Shown: piece by piece, positions 45,248 to 56,664 of the stretch
Position numbering within the stretch: the stretch's first letter is position 1
Layout: each line of letters begins with the position of its first letter
Assembly: GCF_031143425.1 (NCBI RefSeq)
Contig: NC_090446.1
Span: 1,028,909,066 to 1,028,973,065 of the forward strand
Source of the DNA: Pleurodeles waltl
Taxonomy: Eukaryota > Chordata > Amphibia > Caudata > Salamandridae
DNA: 64,000 bases
Direction of reading: 5' to 3'
Notes under the pieces: model-generated
Seen by the model: the letters and a program-made list of their open reading frames with translations, nothing else
Databases searched by the model: none
Told to the model about the DNA's origin: nothing
Translations under genes and position numbers: made by a program

Positions 45248-45302
45248 AATCTGCAGCGACTAATGCCACGAACAGATGTACACTGGGTAAGTGACATTTT
45301 CA

Positions 45303-46508
45303 TTCTTAGGCATCAAGTGGTTCATAAAAGTAGATATGGGAGCGTGACTCTCACTGAAAATCCTCCACATGCTAGTTTTCTGTGTCTGGTGTCTAGGTAG
45401 GGGTGACACACATTGGCTAACAACCCTGTCCAAATCCTACCCATTATATTCTATTAGCTATAGTGCAAATCTAGTCCTTATGCACTGTAGGTATAGTGGT
45501 AGTTTGAATGTCCAAGTTCTGGGCGGTCCTTAACACATGTTTTGTACTCAGGTAGTCACCAGGAGGGTGCAGTTTGGGCGAGGGGGTGGGGGAACTCAAC
45601 CACTCACCAGCTTCCCCAACCCTTATAAGCTTTCTAGCAGGAGTGTTTGTGTGCTGGCTTGCAGGCCTGCCCTAGTGCGCCTCGCCCAGTGCATTCTGGG
45701 GGTTACAGTCCAAGTAAGGGTCCTAGCGTACTGTAGTTGTAATGACAGCTTCAGTGTTCCAGCATAGACAGTGGTATGTAGCCCCTAACAAGTGTTTCGT
45801 ACTCCTGCACTCACCTGAGCGGAAGCGTGGAGTGTTGGGGTCGGAGAGGAGCTTCACTGGCTGGTACAGCATCTGTCGTCTAGTGCCAGACAGCTCCCAG
45901 GAGCAGTCCCCACGCGTGCCAGCCAGTCACCAGATCCTTTAGTAAATGGGAGGTGTCACGCAGTGGATAACAAGCCTGTCCCAGTACACCCCGTGCATTC
46001 TGGTAGGTGTAGTTCAAAAATAGTTCTAAATCTAGTAGTCATAGCAACTTGAATGCAAGGGCAGCTTGAAGCTCTTCATGTGCTTTGTACCCCAATGCTC
46101 ATCAGAAGGGCGAAATCTTGGGGGTGAACATGACTTGTTTCCACAGTATTTTTTATCCATTGACATACGATTCCAGGAGTACGCCATATCCAGGCAGAAA
46201 GCATTTCTTCTTTAATGAAGGTCTTGGTCTTTTTCTTCACCGGAGGCAAGAGACTTTCTGGTGCAGAAATGCATACAAGATGTGGATTCCGTTCAGTACT
46301 AAGTACCAACTTGTAAGAAAGAAATATAAATAAAGCTTAACATACGTACTACAGCTTCCCATGTATTGCAACCTAATACATTAGTTACACATCCAGGGTA
46401 TTTTGACAGTTGGCCTCATAAGCATGTTTGGTTAGAGTTTTGTTCATTTGGGAAAGAATACCTAAAAAATAATGTATAAAATGCTTTATTTTTCTCCAAT
46501 TTAACCAG
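45303..46508. other. Intron, no gene seen
   Basis: GC-richer repeat-like DNA from about 45380 to 46060 with recurring phrases (cattctggnngtnnnagtcc). Possibly a decayed repeat with two related halves, not classified. Ends in the acceptor ttaaccag of the next exon. Confidence 0.4.
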
Positions 46509-46630
46509 TCTGTGTGGCTCAGGAAAGCCTGAAGGAAATCCAGAAAATGAGCTGCGGTCTCCCGTACCTCAGTCCTATGCTGCAACCGTTGCCAGGCCAA
46601 GCCTGCTACCGTCGTCTTCTTCAATGCCAG
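46509..46630 (+). CDS. WIPI1: WIPI1 exon (PQSYAATVARPS linker)
   Basis: A 122-base exon with acceptor ctccaatttaaccag and donor CAG|gtgagc. The first base completes a Ser codon from 34879. It encodes LCGSGKPEGNPENELRSPVP, then QSYAATVARPSLLPSSSSMP and the first base of a Gly codon. PQSYAATVARPS is a strongly conserved landmark in the disordered C-terminal tail of WIPI1, after the propeller. The Ser-rich end varies among species. The acceptor tract is A/T-rich rather than C-rich, but phase and protein match support it. Confidence 0.93.
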
Positions 46631-47849
46631 GTGAGCGGGAATGGGCTCGTGGGATGTCCCTCCAAGGGCTAGGTTTGGTATTATTTTGTTTAGATGTTGC
46701 CACAAACAGGAGCTGCAGTCAGGTTTCTAGCAAAAGGTTTATTTTGCGATGAAAGGTTGAGACAAGCACAGCACAAAATGGCTTTGCATCGCAGTGTGCC
46801 AACCCACTCTTTTATCTGGGCAATGGAGCAAGGAGGGTAAGATCACTGGCAGCATCCGCAAGGTATTCATGGAAAGTCGGGTCTACTTAGATAGCATGAC
46901 CTAGCTTTGCCTGCCATCTCGGCGTCGCACGAACCCAGGATCGAACAAGTGGGAAGCAGAATACAGCATGACACTACTACCCGTAAGATGTGTAGTTACC
47001 ACAGTATTGCACATGTTGCTGTATTACCCCGTGCTGGATGTTCTCACACAGAAATCTTTGCTGGAGGTTGTGCCCTGAGTACAGATATCGCCACACCAGA
47101 AACCTCTGTCTCACCTCTGCGTCACCTTTGCATCACCTTTGCATCACCTTTGCATCGTAGCACTTACGAGTTTTTGTTTGTTTACACTAATGTGACAGAT
47201 GACATCATCACCACGTGACTTAGCAAATCGGGCACTGTGGAATGTTGTAAAGTTCGTGCCTCTAATCCTAGAGAGTCATGTTATTGTCATAGAGAATAAC
47301 AACACTGCAAGAGAGGCAAGGAAGCTACACTAGATTTTTGCAGCCGCATCAGGACACTGAAAGGCTTCACGCTTTACTTGTGTGGGTGGCTGCAGTTATG
47401 TGTTGCGTGTATCAGTGGCTGCTATGTCATATTCATCCTATGCCGAGTAAGAGAGTGCCTGCACATTACTGATGGATCCCTAAGGCCGTTTGCACAGTTC
47501 CTCTCACTCATTGGTGAAGCGATGCATTAAAAAATCAGCAGGGCCCGCTGGCGTAACAAAGGCCCCTGCAGCCTCCGCGGTGGGGTGGGAGGCGAGCATC
47601 GGAGGGGGGAGGGGGACCTCAGCACAGCACCTGAACGGAGTGAGCCCGGAATGCGGACTCCTTCATGTTCTTTGCAGGGGGAGCTCCTCCAGTTTCGTTA
47701 CTCCACTGGCAGGGCCGAAAAGGTGTCACAGCAAAGCAAACAAACATTTACAATGCAACGTGTCTCGCGTTTGCTCATGTTAGAGCTGATCGCGTTGTAA
47801 ACTCCTAACCCGACTTTTCACCTATCGGGCAAAAGTGCATTTATGTACA
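46631..47849. other. Intron, short tandem repeat, no gene seen
   Basis: A short tandem array of cacctttgcat units (about four, 47111-47157) and a GC-rich stretch around 47540-47640 that may be an interspersed repeat. No coding exon recognised. Confidence 0.45.
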
Positions 47850-48260
47850 TAACCCAAAAAAGTTAAATTAACTATGTAAAGCGCTCGACTTCTGCCAAGC
47901 GAGATCACGCTCGTAAATTAGAGAAAAAGAAGTCCACGGGCCCAATGGAAAACAGCGAGCCTCGCATGTATTCTGTACTTGGTCGCTGCGCTCGAGGAGG
48001 GCTAGCCACCGGAAAAGGCATGACCTATGCGTGCCTCCGACTAATGAAAGCAAGCAGATTTTATTAGGCAAGCCCACGAACCAATAAAAAACACTGACGT
48101 GAAGTTGACAGGGCTCTGTGTCCTTTTCTAAATACTAAAGCGTCTCGCTGCGATACGCATGCCGTGAGCGCATGCAACGAAGGCTCGACCCTAAAAATGT
48201 GTGTTTTTATTACATTGCTTAGAAAAAGAGAGGTCCATGGCGCAATAATGCTACCGAAGT
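47850..48260. repeat. Probable interspersed repeat (SINE-like), not classified
   Basis: A segment with recurrent-looking features (agcgctcgacttctgccaag, tattaggcaagcccacgaac, caataaaaaacactgacgtg). I recall similar stretches in newt sequence, but no box A/B pair or tail was clear. Listed for completeness. Confidence 0.3.
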
Positions 48261-50466
48261 ACTTCCAAATGGGAGAATGTAATGCCATCAGAGCAGCATT
48301 TGAGCACCCCTTGAAGACTGGCCCAAAACTATCAGCCTAGATGTAAATGCGAGGCCAGGTCCATCATACATGGCCTTTACACACTCCCGACAGACATTGT
48401 TCCAAAGGCACGAAATGCTGCCACTGAACAGACGCTGGACTGACGTTCTGCATCAAGTGTCAAGATGGCGGTTGAGCCTCCATACTTGGGAGAAGGAGGC
48501 CGTGCCTAGACTGGCACTGCTTGGGCAGACTCAACGATGGGTTGCTTGTGATGGCCTAGCATGGACCAGACTGTAATTGAACGGCATGAGCCAGCGGATG
48601 TGCTTATTGTGGTAAATAATGTAATCAATATTTGCATATGTATGGAGGTGGTACAAAAATGGCAATTTATTGCAGTGTGAGGAAAAAAAAATGTCGAGTG
48701 CCGTAAACTACAAAGGCCTGGGATTTTCAGAACTCCAGTAGTACGGGCGCTGATTGTGGCGCAAGTGATTCCTGGAGGCCAAACCCTGTTTGTGTCCCTT
48801 CCATGAAGAGACGGGTCAACCAAAGCAACGTGATGTTATTCGGAAGAACGTACTTTTCTTACAAAGTGTATACAAAAATAGTAACGCCGATTCGTGCCTG
48901 CCATCTACTGGTGGGCTGAGGCAAACGGGGTCTCCTCGTTGATAAGTTACGTAAAAAAATGTGTGTGCAAACTAAGACAGCCAGGCGGCACCTATGTCTG
49001 AGAAGATGTATAGCTGTAGCCCGCACTGTAGGGTAGGACACCTTTGCATGAAACAACAAGATCAAGTCTTGGTCATTTACACTACACTAACGCCATTACC
49101 ACTACACTAAGAAGAACAATAGTGAGCGCAGGTTGGGTGGGTGGAATGAAATGCTCCCGCGATAAAATGCATTATGGGAAAAACAAACCAAGACGGGGTC
49201 GTAAATACTCACGTTGTGAAGGTTCCTGATCAGCTGTTAGGGTATCTATAGTGTAACGTGAACGACTGTGGGGTAAAAAAAAAACACTTCTAACATGCTT
49301 GTATGATAATTGGTCGCTGAAGGGGTAGTGATAATGAACAAGCATTGGCAAAGTCAACAGGTCTAACTTGAATCTACTGATACAGGTGAACGAACACAGG
49401 CAAGCACACATATTTCCCTGTCTCTCTGTTGCCTGCCTGTTTCTGTGCCCAAGTGTCAGACTGCACAGAGGCGCAACACTCATAATCTGTGCGCATTTGT
49501 GCATTGCCATGTTTGTATACATTTGAATAGTAATGCTAGGCATATATTAATAATAATGCACGCCAGAATATTCCGGGCTTCTGTTCAAATACCCTCCAGT
49601 TACTAAACCAGGATGAGCTACAAAATTAAACAGTGGCAAAACACACTAGGTGAAGTGCACACACTATGCATAGTAAAGGCTACACAACTCTCATTAACGA
49701 AAAAAACGTCCAGTCCTATCAGTGAAGCTGTTAGATATTAAGCACTCAAAATTTAACTTCCGTGAGCGTTGCGTAGATTTCGTCTAATCTAAAATGACCG
49801 TATAAAAAAGGATTGATATATATATATTATTTTTTTCAAATTTAGTTGTGTAAAACTAGCTTGTCTCTCTTTTCATACAATATGCCATTTTTAAAATCAC
49901 CCTCGGATGATATTCAGTCAATTTTAATTTAAAATAAATCCCAGAGAAAACCGTTTTTGGTAAAGAAAATACAAAAAAATTCTAAAGAGTTCTGTATTAT
50001 TCCAACTAATAAAACAATACTACTTTAGGCCTGAAACAATACCTTAGATGGGTACGTGCGTGCTGCTCTTATTCTGGGTAACCTGCACGCCACATGTTTA
50101 AACCCTGATATGTGTTTCTCGCCTTTGCAAGGTTTATATACTGTCTACTATTAAATAGGTTTATAGTAGTAACCCATACTATCTGCTGAGTATGAAATGT
50201 CAAAACAGTGGCGTTACGTGCTATATAAAATAATTTGTTAAATGGGTGAGGAGGTGATCCCTGAGTACCCCCTCCCCCGTGCAACTTGCAATGATTATTC
50301 ATTCACTGCGTTCGTGCTCCATCGAATTAAATAACTGCTAGATGGAAGGTCAACTTCTTTCGTTAACAAACTATTTCACTTTTGTTTTTAAGTCATTTTA
50401 AAGAAGGAAGTGCAGTAAGGGATGGTACGGAAAGGTTAACTAAACAATGTGTATTTTTTAAATCAG
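48261..50466. other. Intron, no gene seen
   Basis: No element or exon recognised. AT-rich from about 49550 onward. Confidence 0.5.
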
Positions 50467-50677
50467 GTTGAAATACTCAGAGAATGTAGCAGACCAAAAG
50501 GATGCTAAATTGTTCACAGCATTCCACCCCTTCCATTTACAGTGTGACTCCTATCCCAAATTGAGTGATGAAACTAATCCATCAAGCTCCATGTGGTATT
50601 CCTGGAATGATCCTAAAAGAAGTACCAAAGACGAAACAACTGATGTCAATGCAAAAAGTAAAATTAAGCAAGGATAG
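50467..50677 (+). other. Unassigned candidate 3'-terminal exon
   Basis: A good acceptor-like sequence (gtattttttaaatcag) precedes an open frame of 69 codons beginning LKYSENVADQKD and ending DVNAKSKIKQG with TAG at 50675-50677. A poly(A) signal aataaa follows at 50720-50725. Residue make-up is protein-like and not low complexity. It does not belong in the WIPI1 message as spliced here: the previous WIPI1 exon ends with one base of a codon, and joining it at this acceptor gives an immediate stop (GGT TGA). No family recognised. It could be the last exon of a nested gene, an alternative WIPI1 end reached from another exon, or chance. Confidence 0.3.
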
Positions 50678-51357
50678 AGTTTGAATCCGTGTTTGCAATC
50701 TCGTAATTACTGAAGTACAAATAAATTATTACAAGCAACTGAGAGTTTTTAAAGGTATATAAAATTATACAAATAAGGTTTTTAGTAAAACTTGATGTAA
50801 AAACTTGGACTACACGAAATGGCTCAGTGGAACTTTGTCGCCCTCCAGTGGCCCATAAGAGAACTGCCAGTTAGTGCAATCACACACAGTTGGCCTACTT
50901 CGCAGGTCTCCTCGTTATGAGTGGCCTGGTAACTGGAACGGATTATGACGATCCCGAAATTACCGGTAAATGCAGGGTTGGGAAAAATTGGCCACATTGC
51001 GAGCTGGACCAGTTGGGCCATATTTTTTACTCCAAGTTTTTTAGCAGCTGAAATCTCCGGATGAAAGTTAATAAATGTGCGGTGTTCCACCAGATCTCAT
51101 CATTCTGATGGCGCCAGAAAGAACTATTACCGGCCCCACAGGAATCAATAAAGCACTTATTTTTAAAGGCGGTAAGCACCTAGTGAGGGAAGAAATGAGC
51201 AGCAAATCAGCATCGCTGTTTCATCGTTTGTTCACAGATGATGAAAGCTGCCTTGGTTAATAGAAGGAGCAACAAGACAGGTCAGCTCTGAGTGCTCAGA
51301 GAAGGTAACAGCAGCCTGGTGTGAAGAATTCCCCCTTATGGCGGCGAGCCAGGACTT
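50678..51357. other. Intron, no gene seen
   Basis: No exon or element recognised apart from the poly(A) signal noted for the candidate exon. Confidence 0.5.
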
Positions 51358-51903
51358 GGGGGTGCACATGTGCAGAAGGTCCGAAGCAAGCACTGCCCCT
51401 TTAGGGGGGGTGTCTGAGGGTGGCGGGGGCACCCCGAGGTGGGTAACTAGCGGGCAGCCGGGCCCCTTCCACAGCAATCCAGTTTGGATGGTATGAGAAC
51501 ACCCTGACGGAGATCCTACCCCTGGGATTCGTACCGTAAGGAGGGGCAGGGATTGGGGTACTAGGAAAACAGTCATGATCTCATTCACAGCCACCAACAT
51601 TGGGTACGCAGGAACAAACTGTTTCAGTCAGTGACAGGAATGTAGATGTATTAGTGTACTCTGTTAAGGCTAAGCATCCCTTGAACTCTGTAAATACTTT
51701 GGGAATATGATTGTGGTCACTGCGTATAATTTTGATTATGATTAACAATATTTTGTCAATCAAAATATGGCCGGGGGTGTACGACCCCTAATCCCAAAGC
51801 GAAGTGCATCTAAGGTTTTAATTTAAGCTTGCTTGGTGGAAGGGGGCTTGTGGGTGAGTGGCGTTTGGTGGTAGGAGGCCTCGGCGATACCCGGCCATAT
51901 GCA
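51358..51903. repeat. Direct repeat copy 1 (LTR-like?)
   Basis: Matches 52508-52908 in the same orientation with moderate divergence, in two blocks (about 51369-51526 and 51672-51903). Between them copy 1 has about 145 bases that copy 2 lacks. Downstream of copy 1, cttataaggcggctgcag near 52096 looks like a core promoter, so these could be LTR pieces. Confidence 0.65.
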
Positions 51904-52507
51904 CAGGGGCCACCCCTATCAGGGAGGCCCTGCTTATGGCAGCGGGCCAGGACGTGGGGGTGAGGTTCCGGAAGCGGCAGGCTCCTTGGCCCCCGCCTCG
52001 CGAAAACAAAGCCAATTGTCTGAAAAGGGGCCGGCGACCCCGGCAGCACTGTTTGTGCTTCCGGGGTCACGGTTGACTATGATGTCACGCAGCTGCCTTA
52101 TAAGGCGGCTGCAGTCGTCGAGCACATCTTACTCGCGCTCGCCGACCGGACCAGGGGCCACAAAAAGAATTACCTCCCCCAATTGTTGGGCGTAAGTCTC
52201 TACTGAATTAGTTCTGTTTCTTACAGTTAGATTCGAATGCTTTAAATGTTCAATTGTGGTCTACATGCTAACGATTTTTATCAGGTGACTTGATTTGTGG
52301 TGAATTGGACAGTTTTTTTTTTGTTAGTTTGTCGTATTTGGGGTACGATGGTGGGCGGGGTGAGATCACGACTGGGAATATGAACGGGTACCTTTTTTAT
52401 TACGAAATTGTGTGACTAGTTAATTGGACCCTCCAACGGGTTCTGGCTGGGAAGTGTGGATGACATACAGGGGCACGGGGAGTTGCAAGCGGTCGCTGGC
52501 ATCTGGC
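51904..52507. other. Sequence between the two direct repeats
   Basis: GC-rich to about 52170 with a TATAA-like site near 52097, then AT-rich. No retroviral-type protein motif is visible, so if the repeats are LTRs the internal part is gone. Confidence 0.4.
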
Positions 52508-52908
52508 CCCTAGCGCATGAGCAGAAGGTCTAAAGCGAGCACTGGCCCTTGGGGGGGGTGGGGAGGATGGAGTCTGAGGGTGGCGGGGGCGCCCGAGGTA
52601 GGTATCCTAGCAGGCAGCCGGGCCCCCTCCACAGCAATCCAGTTTGGAAGGTATGAGAACACCCTGATGGAGAGCCTTCCCCTGGGCATCCCTTGAACTC
52701 TGTAAATACTTTGTGAATATTATTGTGGTTACTGCTTAAAGTTTTGATAATGATTAACAATATTTTGTCAATAAAAATACGGCCAGGGGTTTACAACCCC
52801 TAATCTCAAAGTGAAGTGCATCTAAGGTTTTAATTTAAGCTTTTGCCGGGGGGAAGGGGTGTGAGTGGTGTTTGGTGGAAGGAGGCCTTGGCGATACCCG
52901 ACCATAAG
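52508..52908. repeat. Direct repeat copy 2
   Basis: Second copy of the 51358-51903 repeat. Shared words include cacagcaatccagtttgga, catcccttgaactctgtaaa and gaagtgcatctaaggtttta. Confidence 0.65.
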
Positions 52909-53678
52909 GGGCTGAGACAACAGCATGGTAGGTACCACCTCATGCTCCTAGATGACAGTGGCCCGGTGGATAAAAGGGGCACCGGCAGCAGCTTGATATG
53001 TCCATTGGGCTCTCATAGAGGATAGGAGCAGTCCTGTGGGGGAAGATAGGAGCAGAGGGGACAATATGACATCACGCTGGGTGCTCGTACATGGTTAAGA
53101 GCAGCCTTACGGGTGTAAGAAAGGAGCAGCAGGGACCCCATTATTGGTCCAGCTAGGTGCTCTTAGATCGTAAGTGGATCCCAGCAGAGGGAGAATGAAG
53201 AGAAAAATTAAAGCATCTTGCAACAAGCGCAAAATAAAAAAAATACTAAGGGACTCTACATCCTTCACTTTAGCAAGCAACAACTGATGCAAAATGCCAT
53301 TAAAGTCTCTGCATGTACATCGTATAGTGTTTGTTGTGTTTGAAATGGTGCCATGAGAGTCTTGCCAGACTCTTAATGAAGTGCATCATAATAAGACTGC
53401 AGAAAGCTATAAATGCTGCTTGTGAGGTTAAAAAAACGATGATGAATATGAGATTTGGCATATACCCTATACTGGTGGTGGTTATAATGGCCTGAAACTC
53501 AGTCAGGGCAAATCGTGATTATTTAGGAAATGGCCCATTCTCTCTAATGCTGCAAATGCTGAGGTGGTATAGCTCAAAATACACCTGTGGCTTTAGGAGC
53601 ACTAAAAAAAAGAAACATACCTGCACCAACTTTACCAGTGGTTTTCACTCAGAAAATCTCATTAGCTTCTTTAATATT
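52909..53678. other. Intron, no gene seen
   Basis: Nothing recognised. Confidence 0.5.
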
Positions 53679-56367
53679 TGTAGGAAGTTGTCTCTGTGTA
53701 TACTATCTCAAAGTGAGAGATAGTGTGCACAGAGTCCAAGGATTCCCCTTAAAGGTTGATAGTGGCAAAATTAGATAATACTAATGCTCTATTTTGTGGT
53801 AGTGTGGTCGAGCAGTAGGCTTATAAAAGGGTAGTGTTAAGCTTTTGTTGTATACACACAGGCAATAAATGAGGAACACGCACTCCAAGACTTAACTCCA
53901 GGCCAATAGTTTTTATATAGAAAAATATATTTTCTTAATTTATTTTAGAACCACAAGATTCAAGATTTGAGGTAAGTACATAAAATGCAAGGTACTTCAC
54001 ACAGGTAAGTATAGAACTTTGATTCAAAGCAGTAGTACACACAGTTTTAGTTAAATGGCAATAAGCTATTTTAAAAGTGGACACAGTGCAAAAATGAAAG
54101 GTTCCTGAGGGAGGTAAGTTTGGTTAAGGTTCTCAGGTAAGTAAAGCACTTACACAGTCAGTCTCCTGGGCATAGGCAGCCCATTGTTGGGGGTTCAAGG
54201 CAACCCCAAAGTCACTGCACCAGCAAGACAGGGCCGGTCAGGTGCAGAGGTCAAAGGAGGGCCCAAAACACATAGGCGCCTATGAAGAACAGGGGTGCTC
54301 CGGTTCAGGTCTGCTGGCAGGTAAGTACCTGTGTCCTCAGGGAGCTAACCAAGGTTTTTTTTTAAGAGCAGTGGAGAGTGGGTGGCCACAAACAGGGACA
54401 CAAAACACACCCTCAGAGGCACAGCGGCGGCCGGGTGCAGTGTGCAAAGTAGGCGTCGGGTTTGCTATTGAGAGCAATGGAGGGACCTGGAGGTCACTTA
54501 GGCGATGCAGGCAGGGCACAGGCATGCTTCTCAGGCCAGCCTCTGACTGGGCTAGGAAGAGGGCTGCCTGCTGGTCACTTCTGCACTGGAAGGTGGTTCC
54601 TCTCGGTCCTGGGGGCTATGGGTGCAGTGCTTGGTCCAGGCGTCGGGTTCCTTGTTACCAGGCAGTCGCAGTCAAGGGGAGCCTCTGGATCCTCTCTGCA
54701 GATGTTGCTCTGGCAGGTGCAGGGGGTTGACTCAGGGTACTCACGTCGTCGTAGTCGCCTGGGAGTCCTCTCTGCGGTGTTTGTTCTCTGGAGCTTGAGC
54801 CGGGGGGCGTCGGGTGCAGCGTGAGAACTCTCACGCTTCCGGCAGGAAGACAGAGTTCTTTGGAAGTTGCAAAAAAGATGCAAAGTTGTTGCTGTTTTTG
54901 AACAGTGCCGCTGTTCCCGGGAGCTTCTTGGTCCTTCGGATTCAGGGCAGTCCTCTGAGTCCTCAGAGGTCGCTGGTCCCTGTCGGATACATCGCTGTGC
55001 AGGTTCTTTGAGTCTGGAGACAGGCCGGTAGGGCTGGGGCCAAGTCAGTTGTCATCTCCGTCATCTCTGCAGGGCTTTCAGGTCAGCAGTCCTTCGTCTT
55101 GTTGTAGGTTGCAGGAATCTGATTTCCTGGGTTCAGGGTCGCCCCTAAATACTAAATGTAGGGGTGTGTTTAGGTCTGGGGGGGCAGTAGCCAATGGCTA
55201 CTGACCTAGAGGGTGGCTACACCTTTTTTGTGCCCCCTCCCTGAGGGGAGGGGGGGGGCGCATCCCTATTCCTATTGGGGAATCCTCCAATCTCAAGATG
55301 GAGGATTTCTAAAGGCAGGAGTCACCTCAGCCCAGGGCACCTCAGGGGCTGTCCTGACTGGTGGGTGGCTCCTCCTTGTTTTTCTCATTATCTCCTTCAG
55401 CCTTGCCACCAAAAGTGGGGGCAGTGGCCGGAGGGGCGGGCATCTCCACTAGCTGGGATGCCCTGGGGTGCTGTAACAAAAGGCATGAGTCTTTGAGGCT
55501 TACCGCCAGGTGTTACAGTTCCTGCAGGGGGAGGTGAGAAGCACCTCCACCCAGTACAGGCTTTGTTCCTGGCCATAGAGTGACAAAGGCACTCACCCCA
55601 TGTGGCCAGAAACTCGTCTGGTTGTGGCAGGCTGGCAGAAACTGGCCACCCTAGCACTAAGAGTCGGACATGTATTCAGGGGTCAAGATGCCCTCTGGGT
55701 GTATTTTACAATAAATCCCACACTGGCATCAGTGTGCATTTATTGTGCTGAGAAGTTTGATACCAAACTTCCCAGATTTCAGTGTAGCCATTATGGAACT
55801 GTGTAGTTCATGTTTGTCAAACTCCCAGACCATATACTCTTTATGGCTACCGTGCACTTACGATGTGTAATGTTTTGCTTAGACACTGTAGGGGCATAAT
55901 AGTGCTCATGCACTTATGCCCTCACCTGTGGTATAGTGCACCCTGCCTTAGGGCTGTAAGGCCTGCTAGAGGGGTGACTTGCCTATGCCACAGGCAGTGA
56001 GGGGTGGGCATGGCACTCTGAGGGGAGTGCCATGTTGACTTAGTCATTTGCTTCCCACCAGCACACATAAGCTGTGAGGCAGTGTGCATGTGCTGAGTGA
56101 GGGGTCCCCAGGGTGGCATGAGACATGCTGCAGCCCTTAGACACCTTCCCTGGCAACAGGGCCCCTGGTACCAGGGGTACCATTTACAAGGGGCTTATCT
56201 GAGTGCCAGGGCTGTGCCAATTGTGGGAACAAAGGTACAGTTTAGGGAAAGAACACTGGTGCTGGGGCCTGGTTAGCAGGGTCTCAGCACACTTTCAATC
56301 ATAACTGGCATCAACAAAAGGCAAAAAAGTCAGGGGGTAACCATGCCAAGGAAGGCATTTCCTTACA
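53679..56367. mobile_element. 2.7-kb interspersed repeat with TG...CA ends (possibly a solo long LTR)
   Basis: Starts TGTAGGAAG and ends TTCCTTACA, a short imperfect terminal inversion. The flanking five bases are atatt and atagt, a possible target duplication with one mismatch. A TATA box (cttataaaag, near 53820) and an aataaa (about 53865) lie near the left end on +. No long protein motif is visible inside. I recall this family as very abundant in newt (Pleurodeles) sequence, which is the main reason to name it a mobile element. It could also be a non-autonomous DNA element. Confidence 0.6.
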
Positions 56368-56528
56368 ATAGTGATTTGGGATTTCAAATCATTCAGAAAC
56401 ACTTGAATCCAAATCCCATATAGGAGTGGTAAAATATGATATAAACTCACATAAAATATGAATAAAGTAGAGGTATTTTTAATCAAATGGAGCAACTATT
56501 ATTGTGATCCCATCAAGCAAAAATGAAT
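56368..56528. other. Intron, short AT-rich stretch, no gene seen
   Basis: Nothing recognised between the 2.7-kb repeat and the hairpin. Confidence 0.5.
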
Positions 56529-56664
56529 GGAGTCAGGAAAAAGCAGCGTGTCTGCTCAGTTGCAGCGCATGATAACGCTGCCGTATCTTACATAGGAGAT
56601 AAAATCACAAGGCAGCGTTATCATGCGCTGCAACTGAGCAGACACGCTGCTTTTTCCTGACTCC
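56529..56664. repeat. Perfect 54-bp inverted repeat with 28-base loop
   Basis: Left arm 56529-56582, right arm 56611-56664, no mismatch, loop 56583-56610. Arms begin ggagtcaggaaaaagcagcg and end aacgctgcc. It can fold into a long hairpin as DNA or RNA. No target duplication obvious. Could be a foldback element, the two ends of a tiny transposon, or a replication-born inverted duplication. Confidence 0.95.

Larger units (their letters stand above)
39411..45302 (+). mobile_element. DIRS-C: apparently intact DIRS-type retrotransposon
   Basis: A 5.9-kb element on the same strand as WIPI1. In order: left end and 151-bp ITR, gag-like ORF (39804-41843), RT/RNase H/methyltransferase-like frame (open 41584-43743), tyrosine recombinase frame (to 44795), ICR (44830-44933), inverted right ITR and right end. 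The two ITRs are identical over 151 bases. No stop or frameshift is seen within any core domain and the visible catalytic residues are kept. This is the expected state of a young and possibly competent copy. Ends are set by where the ICR match to each side stops. No target duplication, as usual for DIRS. Confidence 0.94.

Noticed and set aside
39411..45302. Ngaro- or PAT-type element instead of DIRS
   Set aside because: Those have split direct repeats. Here the ends are inverted and an ICR complementary to both ends is present, which defines the DIRS-1 type.
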